Origin: Halorubrum lipolyticum DSM 21995
Lineage (GTDB): Archaea > Halobacteriota > Halobacteria > Halobacteriales > Haloferacaceae
Assembly (NCBI RefSeq): GCF_000337375.1
Contig: NZ_AOJG01000034.1
Location: forward strand, 1-64,000
DNA length: 64,000 nucleotides
Direction: 5' to 3'
Shown here piece by piece: positions 52,429-60,242 of this stretch (position 1 is its first letter; each line of letters opens with the position of its first letter). The notes beneath the pieces were generated by a model. That model ran no database searches, was not told the origin of the DNA, and was given only the letters and a program-made list of their open reading frames with translations. Both the position numbers and the translations under genes were made by a program.

Positions 52429-54087
52429 TCACTCGACCGTCTCGGCGACTCGCGTCATCAACTCGTCCGGTGTTTCCGCGGGCTCTGAGGCGGCGTCTCC
52501 GGCGAGCACGACCGCCGACCCCGCCGGGACCGACCGGGGGGCCGGCGCGTCCTCCCGGTGCGCGTTCGGGACGACGACCTTCTCGTGGTCCGCGACCCGC
52601 CACGCGGCGCGGTGGAGGTCGCTGCCCGGCTCGTCGCCGACCGCGACGACGGCGGTACCGCGGAGGAGCCGTCCCGCCAGGCTGCCGTACCCGGCGACCT
52701 GCACGCTCAGGCGCTCGGTCGCGCCGGCGAACGACTCGGCCGTCTCGCGGGCGACCGCCTCGTAGCGCTCCTCGCCGGTCAGCGCCGCCAGGTCGAGCAG
52801 CGCGGTCGCCATCTCCACGTTGCCGTCGAGCGGGCGGAAGGGGCGGTCGAGTAACCCCGCGCCCGACCGCGGCCCGTCGACGAAGGAGCCGTCGACGTGG
52901 AGCCGGTCGATCGCCCGGTCCGCGACCGCGCGGGCGACCTCGGCGCCCTCGCCGAGCACGCCGGCGGCGCGGGCGTACGCGCTCACGACGCGGGCGGAAT
53001 CGGCGAGGATGTCCGTCTCGCCGACCTCGTCGCTCCCGCGGTAGCGGGTCACCTCGCCGGAGTCGGCGTCGATCAGGTCGCGTTCGAGCCCGTCGAGGAT
53101 CCGTCGGCCGTACTCGCGGGCGCGCCCGTCGTCGGTGTAGGCGGCCACCGCCAGCAGCGCGTCGGCCGCGAGCGCGTTCCCGCCCGCGAAGACGGTCAGG
53201 TCGCGGCGCGGCGAGTCGAGCTCCTCGCGGTCCGCGGCGGAGGCGGCGTAGTAGGCGCGCCCGAGCCCCGGGCCGACGCTCCCGCCGACGCCGTAGCCGG
53301 TCCAGAGGTCGTCCGTGAGGAACTCCACCGCGTCGGTCGCGGGGGCGAGGTACGCCTCGTCGCCCGTGTAGAGGTAGGCGTTCGCGAACGCGCGGGTGAC
53401 GGCCGCGTTCGTGTCGATCGGCTTCTCGTAGGCCACGTCGCCCCAATCGGGCGTCCCGGCGAATCGGAAGAAGCCGCCGGCCACGTCGTCGGCGAGGTGG
53501 TCGCGCACCGCGTCGAGCGTCCGGAGGGCGCGGTCGCGGTCGCGCTTCAGCGCGAACTCGACGGTGCGCGGAAGCGGGAACTTCGCGTCCGACCCCCAGC
53601 CGGCGTGCGCCTCGTCGTACTTCGCCTCGATCTGGCCGGCGAGGTGGCTTTCGATCGCGTCCGTCAGCTCCCCGCTCGGCGGGAGGTCGGCGTCGAGCGC
53701 GCGGGGTACCCGTCCCGCGTCTCGGCCCTTGTCGGCCCACATCCCCCGGACCGATTCGAGCACCTGCCGCATCCCGTCCACGTCGAGGTAGCCCGCGCCG
53801 GTGAGCAGCTCCCCCTCGGGCGTGAGGAAGGCGGTGGTCGGGAACCCGCCCATGTTGTACCGCTCGCGCACCCGCGGGTGGCGGTCGACGTCGACGCGGA
53901 CCGGGACGAATCCCTCGTTGACGTTGGCGGCGATCCGCGGCTCCGCGTAGGTGATCGCGTCCATCTCGTGACAGCCCTCACACCAGGTGGCGGACAGCGA
54001 GAGCAGGACCGGACAGTCCCGCTCGTCGGCCTCGGCGAAGGCCTCGGCGCCCCAGTCGCGCCACTCGACGTGCGTCTCGTCGGTCAT
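52429..54087 (-). CDS. DUF255 thioredoxin-domain protein (YyaL/SSP411-like)
   Basis: The 552-residue protein begins with a DUF255 thioredoxin-like domain (THVEWRDWGAEAFAEADERDCPVLLSLSATWCEGCHEMD, with Cys-x2-Cys at about 36-39) and continues in an (alpha/alpha)6 glycosidase-like barrel (LKRDRDRALRTLDAVRDHLADDVAGGFFRFAGTPDWGDVAYEKPIDTNAAVTRAFANAYLYTG). Family length is usually near 650-700; this one is shorter in the barrel's end. The function is not established; a redox-linked epimerase or similar role has been suggested for the fold. Confidence 0.88.
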   Translation of the reverse strand: MTDETHVEWRDWGAEAFAEADERDCPVLLSLSATWCEGCHEMDAITYAEPRIAANVNEGFVPVRVDVDRHPRVRERYNMGGFPTTAFLTPEGELLTGAGYLDVDGMRQVLESVRGMWADKGRDAGRVPRALDADLPPSGELTDAIESHLAGQIEAKYDEAHAGWGSDAKFPLPRTVEFALKRDRDRALRTLDAVRDHLADDVAGGFFRFAGTPDWGDVAYEKPIDTNAAVTRAFANAYLYTGDEAYLAPATDAVEFLTDDLWTGYGVGGSVGPGLGRAYYAASAADREELDSPRRDLTVFAGGNALAADALLAVAAYTDDGRAREYGRRILDGLERDLIDADSGEVTRYRGSDEVGETDILADSARVVSAYARAAGVLGEGAEVARAVADRAIDRLHVDGSFVDGPRSGAGLLDRPFRPLDGNVEMATALLDLAALTGEERYEAVARETAESFAGATERLSVQVAGYGSLAGRLLRGTAVVAVGDEPGSDLHRAAWRVADHEKVVVPNAHREDAPAPRSVPAGSAVVLAGDAASEPAETPDELMTRVAETVE

Positions 54088-54265
54088 ACCGACAGTCGGG
54101 CCGGGCGGTGGGTAAGCGCTTCGAGACCGGGCGGTGGACGAGCGATTCGTCGGGCGGTGGACGAGCGATTCGTCGACGGACGGAAGACTAATCGACCGGA
54201 GAGGTCGGGCGGAGGAGGAGGAGGGCGTCGGGCGGCTTGCGGTGCGATCTCGAGGGGCGCCGGCC

Positions 54266-54487
54266 TCAGCGCTTGTAGTCGTGGCCGATCGCGAGCGCGA
54301 GAGCGTTCGCGAACAGCAGGCCGACGAACAGCAGCCCGGGAGTACCTTCGAGCCCCATGTAGAGGAGCACGGGGTACGTGGCCGGGATGGCGATCGCCGC
54401 CCAGAAGGCGGCGGCCTTCACCGTGCCGGTCATCAGCCCGGCAACTTGCCGGCCGGAGGCGAGACGCGTGGAAGCGGGGGTTGACAT
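54266..54487 (-). CDS. Small membrane protein, unknown
   Basis: A 73-residue protein with two helices (TVKAAAFWAAIAIPATYPVLLYMG and LLFVGLLFANALALAIGHDY) and a short Thr/Ser-rich N-terminus. CTATAT about 33 bases upstream would serve as its TATA box. No family recognised. Confidence 0.6.
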   Translation of the reverse strand: MSTPASTRLASGRQVAGLMTGTVKAAAFWAAIAIPATYPVLLYMGLEGTPGLLFVGLLFANALALAIGHDYKR

Positions 54488-54847
54488 GGACACTTCTCCG
54501 TACGACGGGTACCCCCATATAGCCCGCAGAGGGTTCGGACGATTTCACCACGTTTTCCCGCGGGTCGGCGACGTTTTAAAACGGTCTTAGAACCGGTTTA
54601 ATTCTTTATTGCGTCTTCTCACGCCTTTTTATACGATCGACGACGATCGTCGATGTGAGGATTCGATCGGCCGCGAGAACAGGTGGCGGCGGGAGCCGGC
54701 GACGAGCGGTATACTCCCGACACGAGCGGCACGATACCGACGGCCGATCGCGGGCGGCGCCCGACCGGCGACGACGCCGGCGTAACACAGAGAGGTCTTT
54801 GCGCCTACAGGAAGCCCTTATGTAGGGCCGTCGTAGCGACGCCCGTC
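54488..54847. promoter_or_regulatory. 360-base gap with TATA box and palindromic operator-like site
   Basis: CTTTTTATAC (54626-54634) is followed by the perfect 12-bp palindrome CGACGATCGTCG (54641-54652), inside a wider ACGATCG repeat and flanked by CTCAC/GTGAG. An inverted AACGGT/ACCGGTT pair and TTTTAAAA lie at 54574-54600. The only + strand frame after the TATA box is an Arg-rich GTG frame (54655 on) that does not look coding. This may be the distal promoter of the lipoprotein gene at 54848. Confidence 0.45.
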
Positions 54848-56029
54848 ATGACCGAACTCACGCGTCGCACGGCCGTCTACGGCATCGGAACCGGAAGCGT
54901 CGTCGCGCTCGCCGGCTGCGTCGACGATGTCGATCCCGGCGCGGGAGACGGGAGCGACGGCGACGACAACGGAACCGGCGACGACGGTGACGACGGTGGC
55001 GGCGACGCGGTCACGACCGCCGTCCAACAGGTCGGCACGGCTCTCTCGGGGCCCGCGTGGGACCGAAGCGAGCGACGCGGGGTCTGCGTGCTGATCGCCG
55101 ATGAGAGCGGGGACGCCTCGCGGCTGCTCGGCGACGCGCCGGAGGCGGCCCGCGCGTTCGTCGAGGAGACGGACTTCGCGGAGTCGGTGCTCGTCTACGT
55201 GGAGTCAGTCGGGCCGACCACCTGTCACGACGAGATCACGCTCGATAGCGCCGGTATCGGCGTCGAAGACGGGACGTTCGTCGCGGACGCGACGGTCCGA
55301 GGGGCGGACAGCGACGAGGCGGTCTGCGGCGAGGCGATCACCTACTCGGCCGCGTTGATCCGTGTCACGAGCGACCCGCTCCCCGACGCGGTCCGGCTCT
55401 CGGTCACCGACGGCTGGGGAGAGACGGGGACCGTGCGCGACGCGGACTGGGTCCGCGACCCGGAGGGGCTCGCCGGCGGCGTCCGCCCCGACGGCGACCC
55501 CCCGAACGTCCCCGCGTCGTTCGACTGCGACGTCGAGGGATTCGAGCGCCATCCCCGAGCGTACGAGGGCGAGGTCAACTGGGGCGGCGGAGGCGGGACC
55601 GGCAGCGACGCGGGCGGCGACGGCCCGCTCGCGCTCCGGGTCGTGACCGACACGAGCGACGACGGCGGGAGCGACGACCTCGCCGTCGCTCGCGGCGACC
55701 GGTTCCGGATCGAGCTGACGAACGTCTCCGGGCACACGACGTACATCGGCAACCAGGGCAAGTACAACCTAGAAATCCGCACCGAGGAGGGGTGGACCGA
55801 ACTACGCGGGACCGAGGGCGACGCGACCTTCGGCTACACGGACGAGGCGCTCGGCGTCGACCCCGGCGAGACGCTCGACTGGGAGTTCGAGATGACCGAG
55901 TCCGGGCTCGTCGAAGGCGGGCCGCACGCCGACGCCCTCCGGGTGTGTCCGGAGCTTGTCCCCGGCCGGTACCGATTCGTCTTCTTCGGCGCCGCGGACC
56001 TCGCGGTCGCGTTCGACTACGAGGGGTAG
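54848..56029 (+). CDS. Tat-type lipoprotein, unknown
   Basis: The 393-residue precursor begins MTELTRRTAVYGIGTGSVVALAGC: a twin-arginine lipoprotein signal with Cys24 as anchor, then an Asp/Gly linker (residues 25-55). The mature part has several Cys (TCHDE, VCGEA, FDCD, VCPE) and a C-terminal beta-rich region (FRIELTNVSGHTTYIGNQGKYNLEIRTEEGWTEL, RYRFVFFG) that looks like an immunoglobulin-like or lamin-tail fold. No family recognised. ATG 54848 is chosen because it opens the signal. Confidence 0.75.
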   Translation: MTELTRRTAVYGIGTGSVVALAGCVDDVDPGAGDGSDGDDNGTGDDGDDGGGDAVTTAVQQVGTALSGPAWDRSERRGVCVLIADESGDASRLLGDAPEAARAFVEETDFAESVLVYVESVGPTTCHDEITLDSAGIGVEDGTFVADATVRGADSDEAVCGEAITYSAALIRVTSDPLPDAVRLSVTDGWGETGTVRDADWVRDPEGLAGGVRPDGDPPNVPASFDCDVEGFERHPRAYEGEVNWGGGGGTGSDAGGDGPLALRVVTDTSDDGGSDDLAVARGDRFRIELTNVSGHTTYIGNQGKYNLEIRTEEGWTELRGTEGDATFGYTDEALGVDPGETLDWEFEMTESGLVEGGPHADALRVCPELVPGRYRFVFFGAADLAVAFDYEG

Positions 56030-56070
56030 CGCGGCCGAGTTCGGATCGTCTTCGAAGCGCCGGCGTCGAT

Positions 56071-56340
56071 CACTTATAAATGAACGAGGCGGTGGCGCGC
56101 GCCGCCGAGCGCCCGAAGGGCGCGAGGTGCACGCGCGAGGGACGCGGCGACCGAAGGGAGCCGCGAGGCTGGGGAGGTATGAGGCTGCGGTTGCGGGCGG
56201 GGCGGGACTCAAAGGGGCAGCCGCGAGGGCGAAGCCTGACGACGCAAGGACCGCAGGAGCGAACGGAGTGAGCGACGAGGACCGCAGCGAGTCATGCGAG
56301 TCCTCGCGGTTGGGGCTTTGGAGGCGTCCGCCGCCGATCC
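56071..56340 (+). repeat. Dispersed palindromic repeat, copy A, with GC-rich extension
   Basis: Starts TTATAAATGAACGAGGCGGTGGCG, contains inverted GC stems (GCGCGCGCC, GCGCCCGAAGGGCGC) and GAGGCTGGGG at about 56165-56174, and continues with purine-rich GAGCGAACGGAGTGAGCGACGAGG-like units to about 56300. Open frames here have arginine-rich, low-complexity products and are not genes. Confidence 0.6.
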
Positions 56341-56502
56341 ACGATCAGTTATTTATAAGCGAGCGGTTGGGGCGTTGGCGGTCCTCGTCGTCAAGCCGTC
56401 GATCATATATAAACGACCGTTAACACCACCACTCGATCGCTTATAACGGACCACCGAGACAGCCTGCGACGCGCGCTTCCGCTATCGATCAACGCGCACC
56501 GT
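56341..56502. repeat. Cluster of degenerate TTATAA palindromes
   Basis: TTATTTATAAGCGAG (56349-56363), CATATATAAACGACCG (56404-56419) and GATCGCTTATAACGGA resemble the TCGYTTATAARCGA palindromes. GCGGTTGGGGCNTTGG occurs twice (near 56307 and 56363). With copy A this fills the gene-free 56030-56502. Confidence 0.5.
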
Positions 56503-57645
56503 TCAGACCCGGATCTCGATCAGCAGGTCCGACTCGGGCGACTCGCCCATCACCGAGCGGACGCGGTCCCACGAGAGCTCGGCGCGGGCGGTCACGGTCT
56601 CGGCCGCGATCGCGCCGCAGGCGTTGCCGACGAGCAGCGGTACCTGGTAGTCGCGCGGGTCGTGCGAGAACCCGTCGCCGGCGATCTCGGGGTCCCTGAG
56701 CGCGGCGCCGAGGAAGCCGGCCGCGAACGCGTCGCCGGCCCCGACGGTGTCGACCGCGTCGACGTCGAAGCCGGGGTGGGACACGTCGCCGTGGGGGGTC
56801 CGGACCGTCGCGCCCTCCTCGCCGAGCTTGATCGCGACGACGCGGTCGTCGGGCTCCCACGGGTCGATGTCGGTCGAGTCGGCGAGCGCGTCGGCCTCCG
56901 GGGCGTTCACGAAGAGCAGGTCCGTGGCGTGGAGCGCGGCCTCGAACTCGCGGTCGCCGATGCGGCGCCCGGGATCGAAGCTCCGCGTCGTTCCGGCCTC
57001 GCCCGCGGCGGTCGCGAGCGCGGCCGCGGTCCCCGGCTGCTGGCCGGTGAGGTGGAGGTGGTCGGCCGCCGCTAGCGTCTCGCGGTCGAGCTCCGCCGCG
57101 GTGAACGACTCGTTGGCGCCGTCGTTGGCGAGCATGAGGAGCTCCCCGCCGCCGTCGACGATCGCGTACTTCACCGAGGTCGGCTCGTCCGCGTCGACGA
57201 GGACCTGTCCGGGGTCGACGCCGGCGCTCGCCAGCTCGCGGAGCGCCAGCGCGCCCGACTCGTCGCCGCCGACGCTCCCGTAGACGACCGACTGACCGCC
57301 GAGGCCGACGAGCCCGACCGCGACGTTCGCGGCGCTGCCGCCGCCCGACTGTTCGAGCAGGTCGATCCGGGTCTCTCCGTCCGGTTCGGGGAGCTCGTCG
57401 ACGTGGATCGTCACGTCCCAGTTGATGTGACCGGCCGAGACGACCTTCGGGACGCGGTCGGCGGCGTCCGGTTCGAGGTCGGGGTCGTCGTCGACGTGGC
57501 CGCCGGCGTCAGCGCGCTCGTCGCCGCCGTCTCCTTTGTCGCCGCCGTCCTCGTCGCCCTCCCACTCGGAGACCTCCTCGTCCCACTCCGCGACCTCCTC
57601 CTCCCAGTCGTCGGTCCCGTCGGGTCCCGGGCCGTCCGACGTCAT
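56503..57645 (-). CDS. PfkB-family sugar kinase, likely ribose-1-phosphate kinase
   Basis: The 380-residue kinase has a PfkB core from about residue 66: VVSAGHINWDVTIHVDELP, the Gly-rich SGGGSAANVAVGLVGLG, and DTVGAGDAFAAGF with the GAGD anion hole (302-305) and catalytic Asp305. Residues 1-65 are an extra acidic extension with WEEEV/WDEEV repeats, not part of the fold. Near isomerase, aldolase and phosphatase genes the likely substrate is ribose-1-phosphate, giving ribose-1,5-bisphosphate (inference from the known haloarchaeal pathway); KDG or fructose kinase is the alternative. A TnpB element now separates it from the isomerase gene. Confidence 0.82.
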   Translation of the reverse strand: MTSDGPGPDGTDDWEEEVAEWDEEVSEWEGDEDGGDKGDGGDERADAGGHVDDDPDLEPDAADRVPKVVSAGHINWDVTIHVDELPEPDGETRIDLLEQSGGGSAANVAVGLVGLGGQSVVYGSVGGDESGALALRELASAGVDPGQVLVDADEPTSVKYAIVDGGGELLMLANDGANESFTAAELDRETLAAADHLHLTGQQPGTAAALATAAGEAGTTRSFDPGRRIGDREFEAALHATDLLFVNAPEADALADSTDIDPWEPDDRVVAIKLGEEGATVRTPHGDVSHPGFDVDAVDTVGAGDAFAAGFLGAALRDPEIAGDGFSHDPRDYQVPLLVGNACGAIAAETVTARAELSWDRVRSVMGESPESDLLIEIRV

Positions 57646-57706
57646 AGAGAACCCCCAAGGCGGATACCACGCCCTTCAGGGTGTGGAGGAATCCGACAAC
57701 GCGGCG

Positions 57707-57853
57707 TCAGTCCTCGTCCAGTGGCCCGCCGGAATCCAACCCCCGCGTTCCCCTGAGCAAGAGACCTTTCCACGTCAGACCGTGTGCGTCTTTCAGTTCG
57801 CTCACTCGCTCGTACTGTTCCTCGTCCTCGAACTCTATCTTTACGTACCTCAC
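57707..57853 (-). CDS. Small ribbon-helix-helix-like protein of TnpB element 2
   Basis: A 48-residue GTG-start ORF divergent from tnpB. The sequence reads as strand YVKIEFE, helix DEEQYERVSELKDAHG, turn, helix TWKGLLLRGTRGL, the order of CopG/Arc-type RHH DNA-binding proteins, then an acidic tail. CATTTA at 57877-57882 gives a TATA box 27 bases upstream, so it would be leaderless. It probably binds the element's left end and controls tnpB (inference). The frame continues upstream, but that part overlaps tnpB. Confidence 0.6.
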   Translation of the reverse strand: MRYVKIEFEDEEQYERVSELKDAHGLTWKGLLLRGTRGLDSGGPLDED

Positions 57854-57908
57854 ACATATTTGTAACACTTCCGTTGCATTTACGCCTCTCGGTATTGTAC
57901 TGTGAATC

Positions 57909-59141
57909 GTGACCGCCACCGCCACGAAAACGCTCGAAGCAACGCTCGCGCCACCGACGGCGCACAAAGAGCGCCGGCTTCAGCGTACTGTGGCGACGTA
58001 CCGCCGCGCTCTCTCGGAGTCCTTCGAGAGTGGCGCGGACACGCAGACAGCGGTCAACGATGTCGTCACCGGCTACACGCTCACATCCTACGCCAAAGAC
58101 GCGCTCAAGAACTACGTCCCGCAACTCCGCCGGACGTACAACGCCTCCGAATTGGACGACGACCACCCCGTTCGGTTCACGAACCGGGGGTGGCGTCTCG
58201 ACCACTCTGAGGACAGAACGCACGAGTTCTGTTGGCGCGTCCCGCAGGCCGGGCGTGGCAATGCCTTCTGGATTCCGCTCCGTATCAACCCCGAACAACG
58301 GGAGTTGTGGGGGGAGTTGTTCGACGGCGAAGTGACGGTCGGAGAGTTCCGACTGCAAGAACACCGCACCAACTGGGTGCTTCACGTCACCGTCGAATAC
58401 GCGGTCGCGGAACCAGAGGAGTCGGACGACCCGACGCCGGTCGGTTTCGACATCGGTGAATCCAAACTCCTGACGGGCTGTGCCTGTCAGGACGATACTC
58501 CAACCCAACCGTACATCTACGACGGCGGACGCGCCCGCCAGCTCCGCAAAGAGATGTTCACGACCCTCCGCCGTCTCCAACAGCGCGACGCCGCCGAGTG
58601 GCGCGTGGACGAACGATTCAACCACTATCAGAACGCTCTCACGGACATCGTGGAGAAGGCGTCTCGGCAGGCCGTCGAGTACGCCAGTTCCTTCGAGAAC
58701 CCCGTTATCGTTCTTGAAGACCTGTCGTACATCCGCGAACATCTCGACTATGGAAAGTGGATGAACCGCCGTCTCCACAACTGGGCGTTTGCTCGTCTCA
58801 CCGGACGCATCGAGGACAAAGCCCGCGACGCGGGGATTCCAGTCCGGTTCGTGAATCCCGCGTACACCAGTCAGACGTGCCACGCCTGCGGCCACCTCGG
58901 TTCTCGAAACTCGCAGGCGGCGTTCCGATGCACGAATGCAGAGTGTTGGGTGACGGAGTACCAAGCGGACATCAACGCGGCGGCCAATATCGCCGGTCGC
59001 CTCAATCCGTGGGGAGAGAGCCTGTCGCTGAAAACGACGGGCGATGACTCGCCACGGGACGGGAGCACCCTTGACAGTGCCACAGCCCACTCCGGGCCGA
59101 GTGCGAAACTCGCACAGACGACGCTCGGAGAGTGGGGCTGA
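57909..59141 (+). CDS. tnpB: TnpB RNA-guided nuclease, element 2
   Basis: The 410-residue protein starts at a GTG. RuvC-like acids are Asp181 (VGFDIGESK), Glu270 (VIVLEDLSYIRE) and Asp354 (YQADINAAANIAG), with a zinc ribbon (CHAC at 324-327; Cys341 and Cys346). The motif spacing is complete and no frameshift is seen, so it should be active. It is a different TnpB lineage from element 1 (little identity outside motifs) yet uses the same type of ends. The C-terminal 45 residues (SLSLKTTGDDSPRDGSTLDS) look disordered and probably overlap the guide RNA gene. Confidence 0.9.
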   Translation: MTATATKTLEATLAPPTAHKERRLQRTVATYRRALSESFESGADTQTAVNDVVTGYTLTSYAKDALKNYVPQLRRTYNASELDDDHPVRFTNRGWRLDHSEDRTHEFCWRVPQAGRGNAFWIPLRINPEQRELWGELFDGEVTVGEFRLQEHRTNWVLHVTVEYAVAEPEESDDPTPVGFDIGESKLLTGCACQDDTPTQPYIYDGGRARQLRKEMFTTLRRLQQRDAAEWRVDERFNHYQNALTDIVEKASRQAVEYASSFENPVIVLEDLSYIREHLDYGKWMNRRLHNWAFARLTGRIEDKARDAGIPVRFVNPAYTSQTCHACGHLGSRNSQAAFRCTNAECWVTEYQADINAAANIAGRLNPWGESLSLKTTGDDSPRDGSTLDSATAHSGPSAKLAQTTLGEWG

Positions 59142-59216
59142 AACCCCTCCGGTAGCAGACCCGGATTCCCCCTGTGCGGAGGATTCCCCTGCCTTCAGGC
59201 AGGTGGAGGATGTCAA
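58990..59216 (+). ncRNA. Predicted omega/sotRNA of element 2
   Basis: The 3' end of tnpB and the right-end hairpin up to TCAA would form the scaffold. The guide would run into the chromosomal bases after 59216, which are the 3' end of the isomerase gene. Extent is inferred, not seen. Confidence 0.4.
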
Positions 59217-60184
59217 GGCTCGGCCCACGGCTCTTCGGCGCCCTCGCCGAACAGCTCCCGCATCAGCGCGACGATGCTCTCGGGCGGGAACTGGCCGTGT
59301 TCGGTGACGATCGCGTCCATGTACCGCGGCGGCGTCACGTCGAACGCCGGGTTCTCGACCGCGATCTCGCCGATCTGTTCGCGGCTCTCGGCGTCGATCA
59401 CCTCGCTCTCGGAACGCATCTCGATCTCGACGGTGTGGCCCGTCAGCGTCTCCGGGTGGAGCTTGATCGTCTGGGCGGCGGTCATGATCGGAACGCCGCG
59501 CTCGCGGGCGTTGACCGCCAGCCCCGAGGTGCCGATCTTGTTGATCACGCCGCCGTCGGCGGCGATCGAGTCGGCGCCGACGACGACGTGGTCGACCTCG
59601 TCGAGGTAGCGCCGCGCCGCGGAGTCGACGATCAGGGTGACGGGGACGCCCGCCTCGCGGAGCTGTTCGGCGGTGATGTGGCCCTGCTGGCGCGGGCGCG
59701 TCTCCTTGACGACCGCCGAGATCGACTTCCCCTGTTCGACGGCCGCCTCGATGCACGCCAAGGCGTCCGTCGAGTGGCAGTGGGTCATCACCGTGTCGCC
59801 GTCGGCGAGGCGGTTCGCCCCGACCTGCCCGAGGTCGTCCTGCGCGCGGTCGAGCTGGCGGACGAACGCGTCGCTCGCGTCGACGACGCTGCGGCGCAGC
59901 TCGTCGACCGTCTGGCCTTCCATCCGCTGGAGGACGTAGCGGAGGGCGTTCGGCAGCGACACGGCGGTCGGGCGGGTCTCGCGGAGGGTTCGGGCCGCGG
60001 CGCGCATCGACGCGCGGAAGGCGGCGGGGTCGCTCGCGGTCTCGCCGGACGCGGCCGCGGCCTCGGCCTGCTCGGCGAGCGCCTCCGCGGCCGCGGAGGC
60101 GATGGTCGCCGCGCCGCGGACCTCCATCGTCGCGATCTCCTCGGCGGTCTCCCGGACCGGGGCCGCCGGCTCCGTATCTGTCAT
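59213..60184 (-). CDS. Ribose-1,5-bisphosphate isomerase
   Basis: The 323-residue eIF2B-fold enzyme converts ribose-1,5-bisphosphate to ribulose-1,5-bisphosphate. R15P-isomerase signs are the N-terminal IATMEVRGAATIASAAAEAL, MTHCHSTDALACIEAA with Cys136 as the catalytic Cys, and VVVGADSIAADGGVINKIGT with Asp205. Both residues are missing from the paralogue at 21.8-22.6 kb. A TATA box at 60209-60217 lies 29 bases upstream. The stop codon lies within the right end of TnpB element 2. With the neighbouring aldolase and HAD genes it fits the non-carboxylating pentose bisphosphate pathway. Confidence 0.92.
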   Translation of the reverse strand: MTDTEPAAPVRETAEEIATMEVRGAATIASAAAEALAEQAEAAAASGETASDPAAFRASMRAAARTLRETRPTAVSLPNALRYVLQRMEGQTVDELRRSVVDASDAFVRQLDRAQDDLGQVGANRLADGDTVMTHCHSTDALACIEAAVEQGKSISAVVKETRPRQQGHITAEQLREAGVPVTLIVDSAARRYLDEVDHVVVGADSIAADGGVINKIGTSGLAVNARERGVPIMTAAQTIKLHPETLTGHTVEIEMRSESEVIDAESREQIGEIAVENPAFDVTPPRYMDAIVTEHGQFPPESIVALMRELFGEGAEEPWAEP

Positions 60185-60208
60185 ACCGATCCGGTAGCCG
60201 TCCGGGTA

Positions 60209-60217
60209 TTTATAAAA
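60209..60217 (-). promoter_or_regulatory. TATA box for the ribose-1,5-bisphosphate isomerase gene
   Basis: TTTTATAAA on the minus strand, 29 bases before the start at 60184. It gives the gene its own promoter besides any read-through from the aldolase operon. Confidence 0.65.
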
Positions 60218-60242
60218 CCGGGCGACTGTCGAGAGATTCGTC

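Larger units (their letters stand above)
57656..59216 (+). mobile_element. TnpB-only IS200/IS605-type element 2 (IS1341-like)
   Basis: Left end: CAAGGC (57656-57661), five bases, hairpin CCACGCCC-TTCA-GGGTGTGG (57667-57686), six bases, CCGACAAC (57693-57700), the same spacing as element 1. Right end: hairpin CCTGCC-TTCA-GGCAGG (59188-59203), then TGGAGGATGTCAA ending at 59216. The terminal TCAA contains the complement of the isomerase stop codon. It carries a divergent 48-residue ORF and tnpB, but no tnpA. Confidence 0.75.

Noticed and set aside
56080-56423. Open frames in the gap after the lipoprotein gene
   Set aside because: Arg/Gly-rich low-complexity products of the palindromic repeat; no start signals.
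49666-59240. A tnpA transposase partner for the two TnpB elements
   Set aside because: No HUH-type ORF was found near either tnpB on either strand; both elements appear to be TnpB-only.
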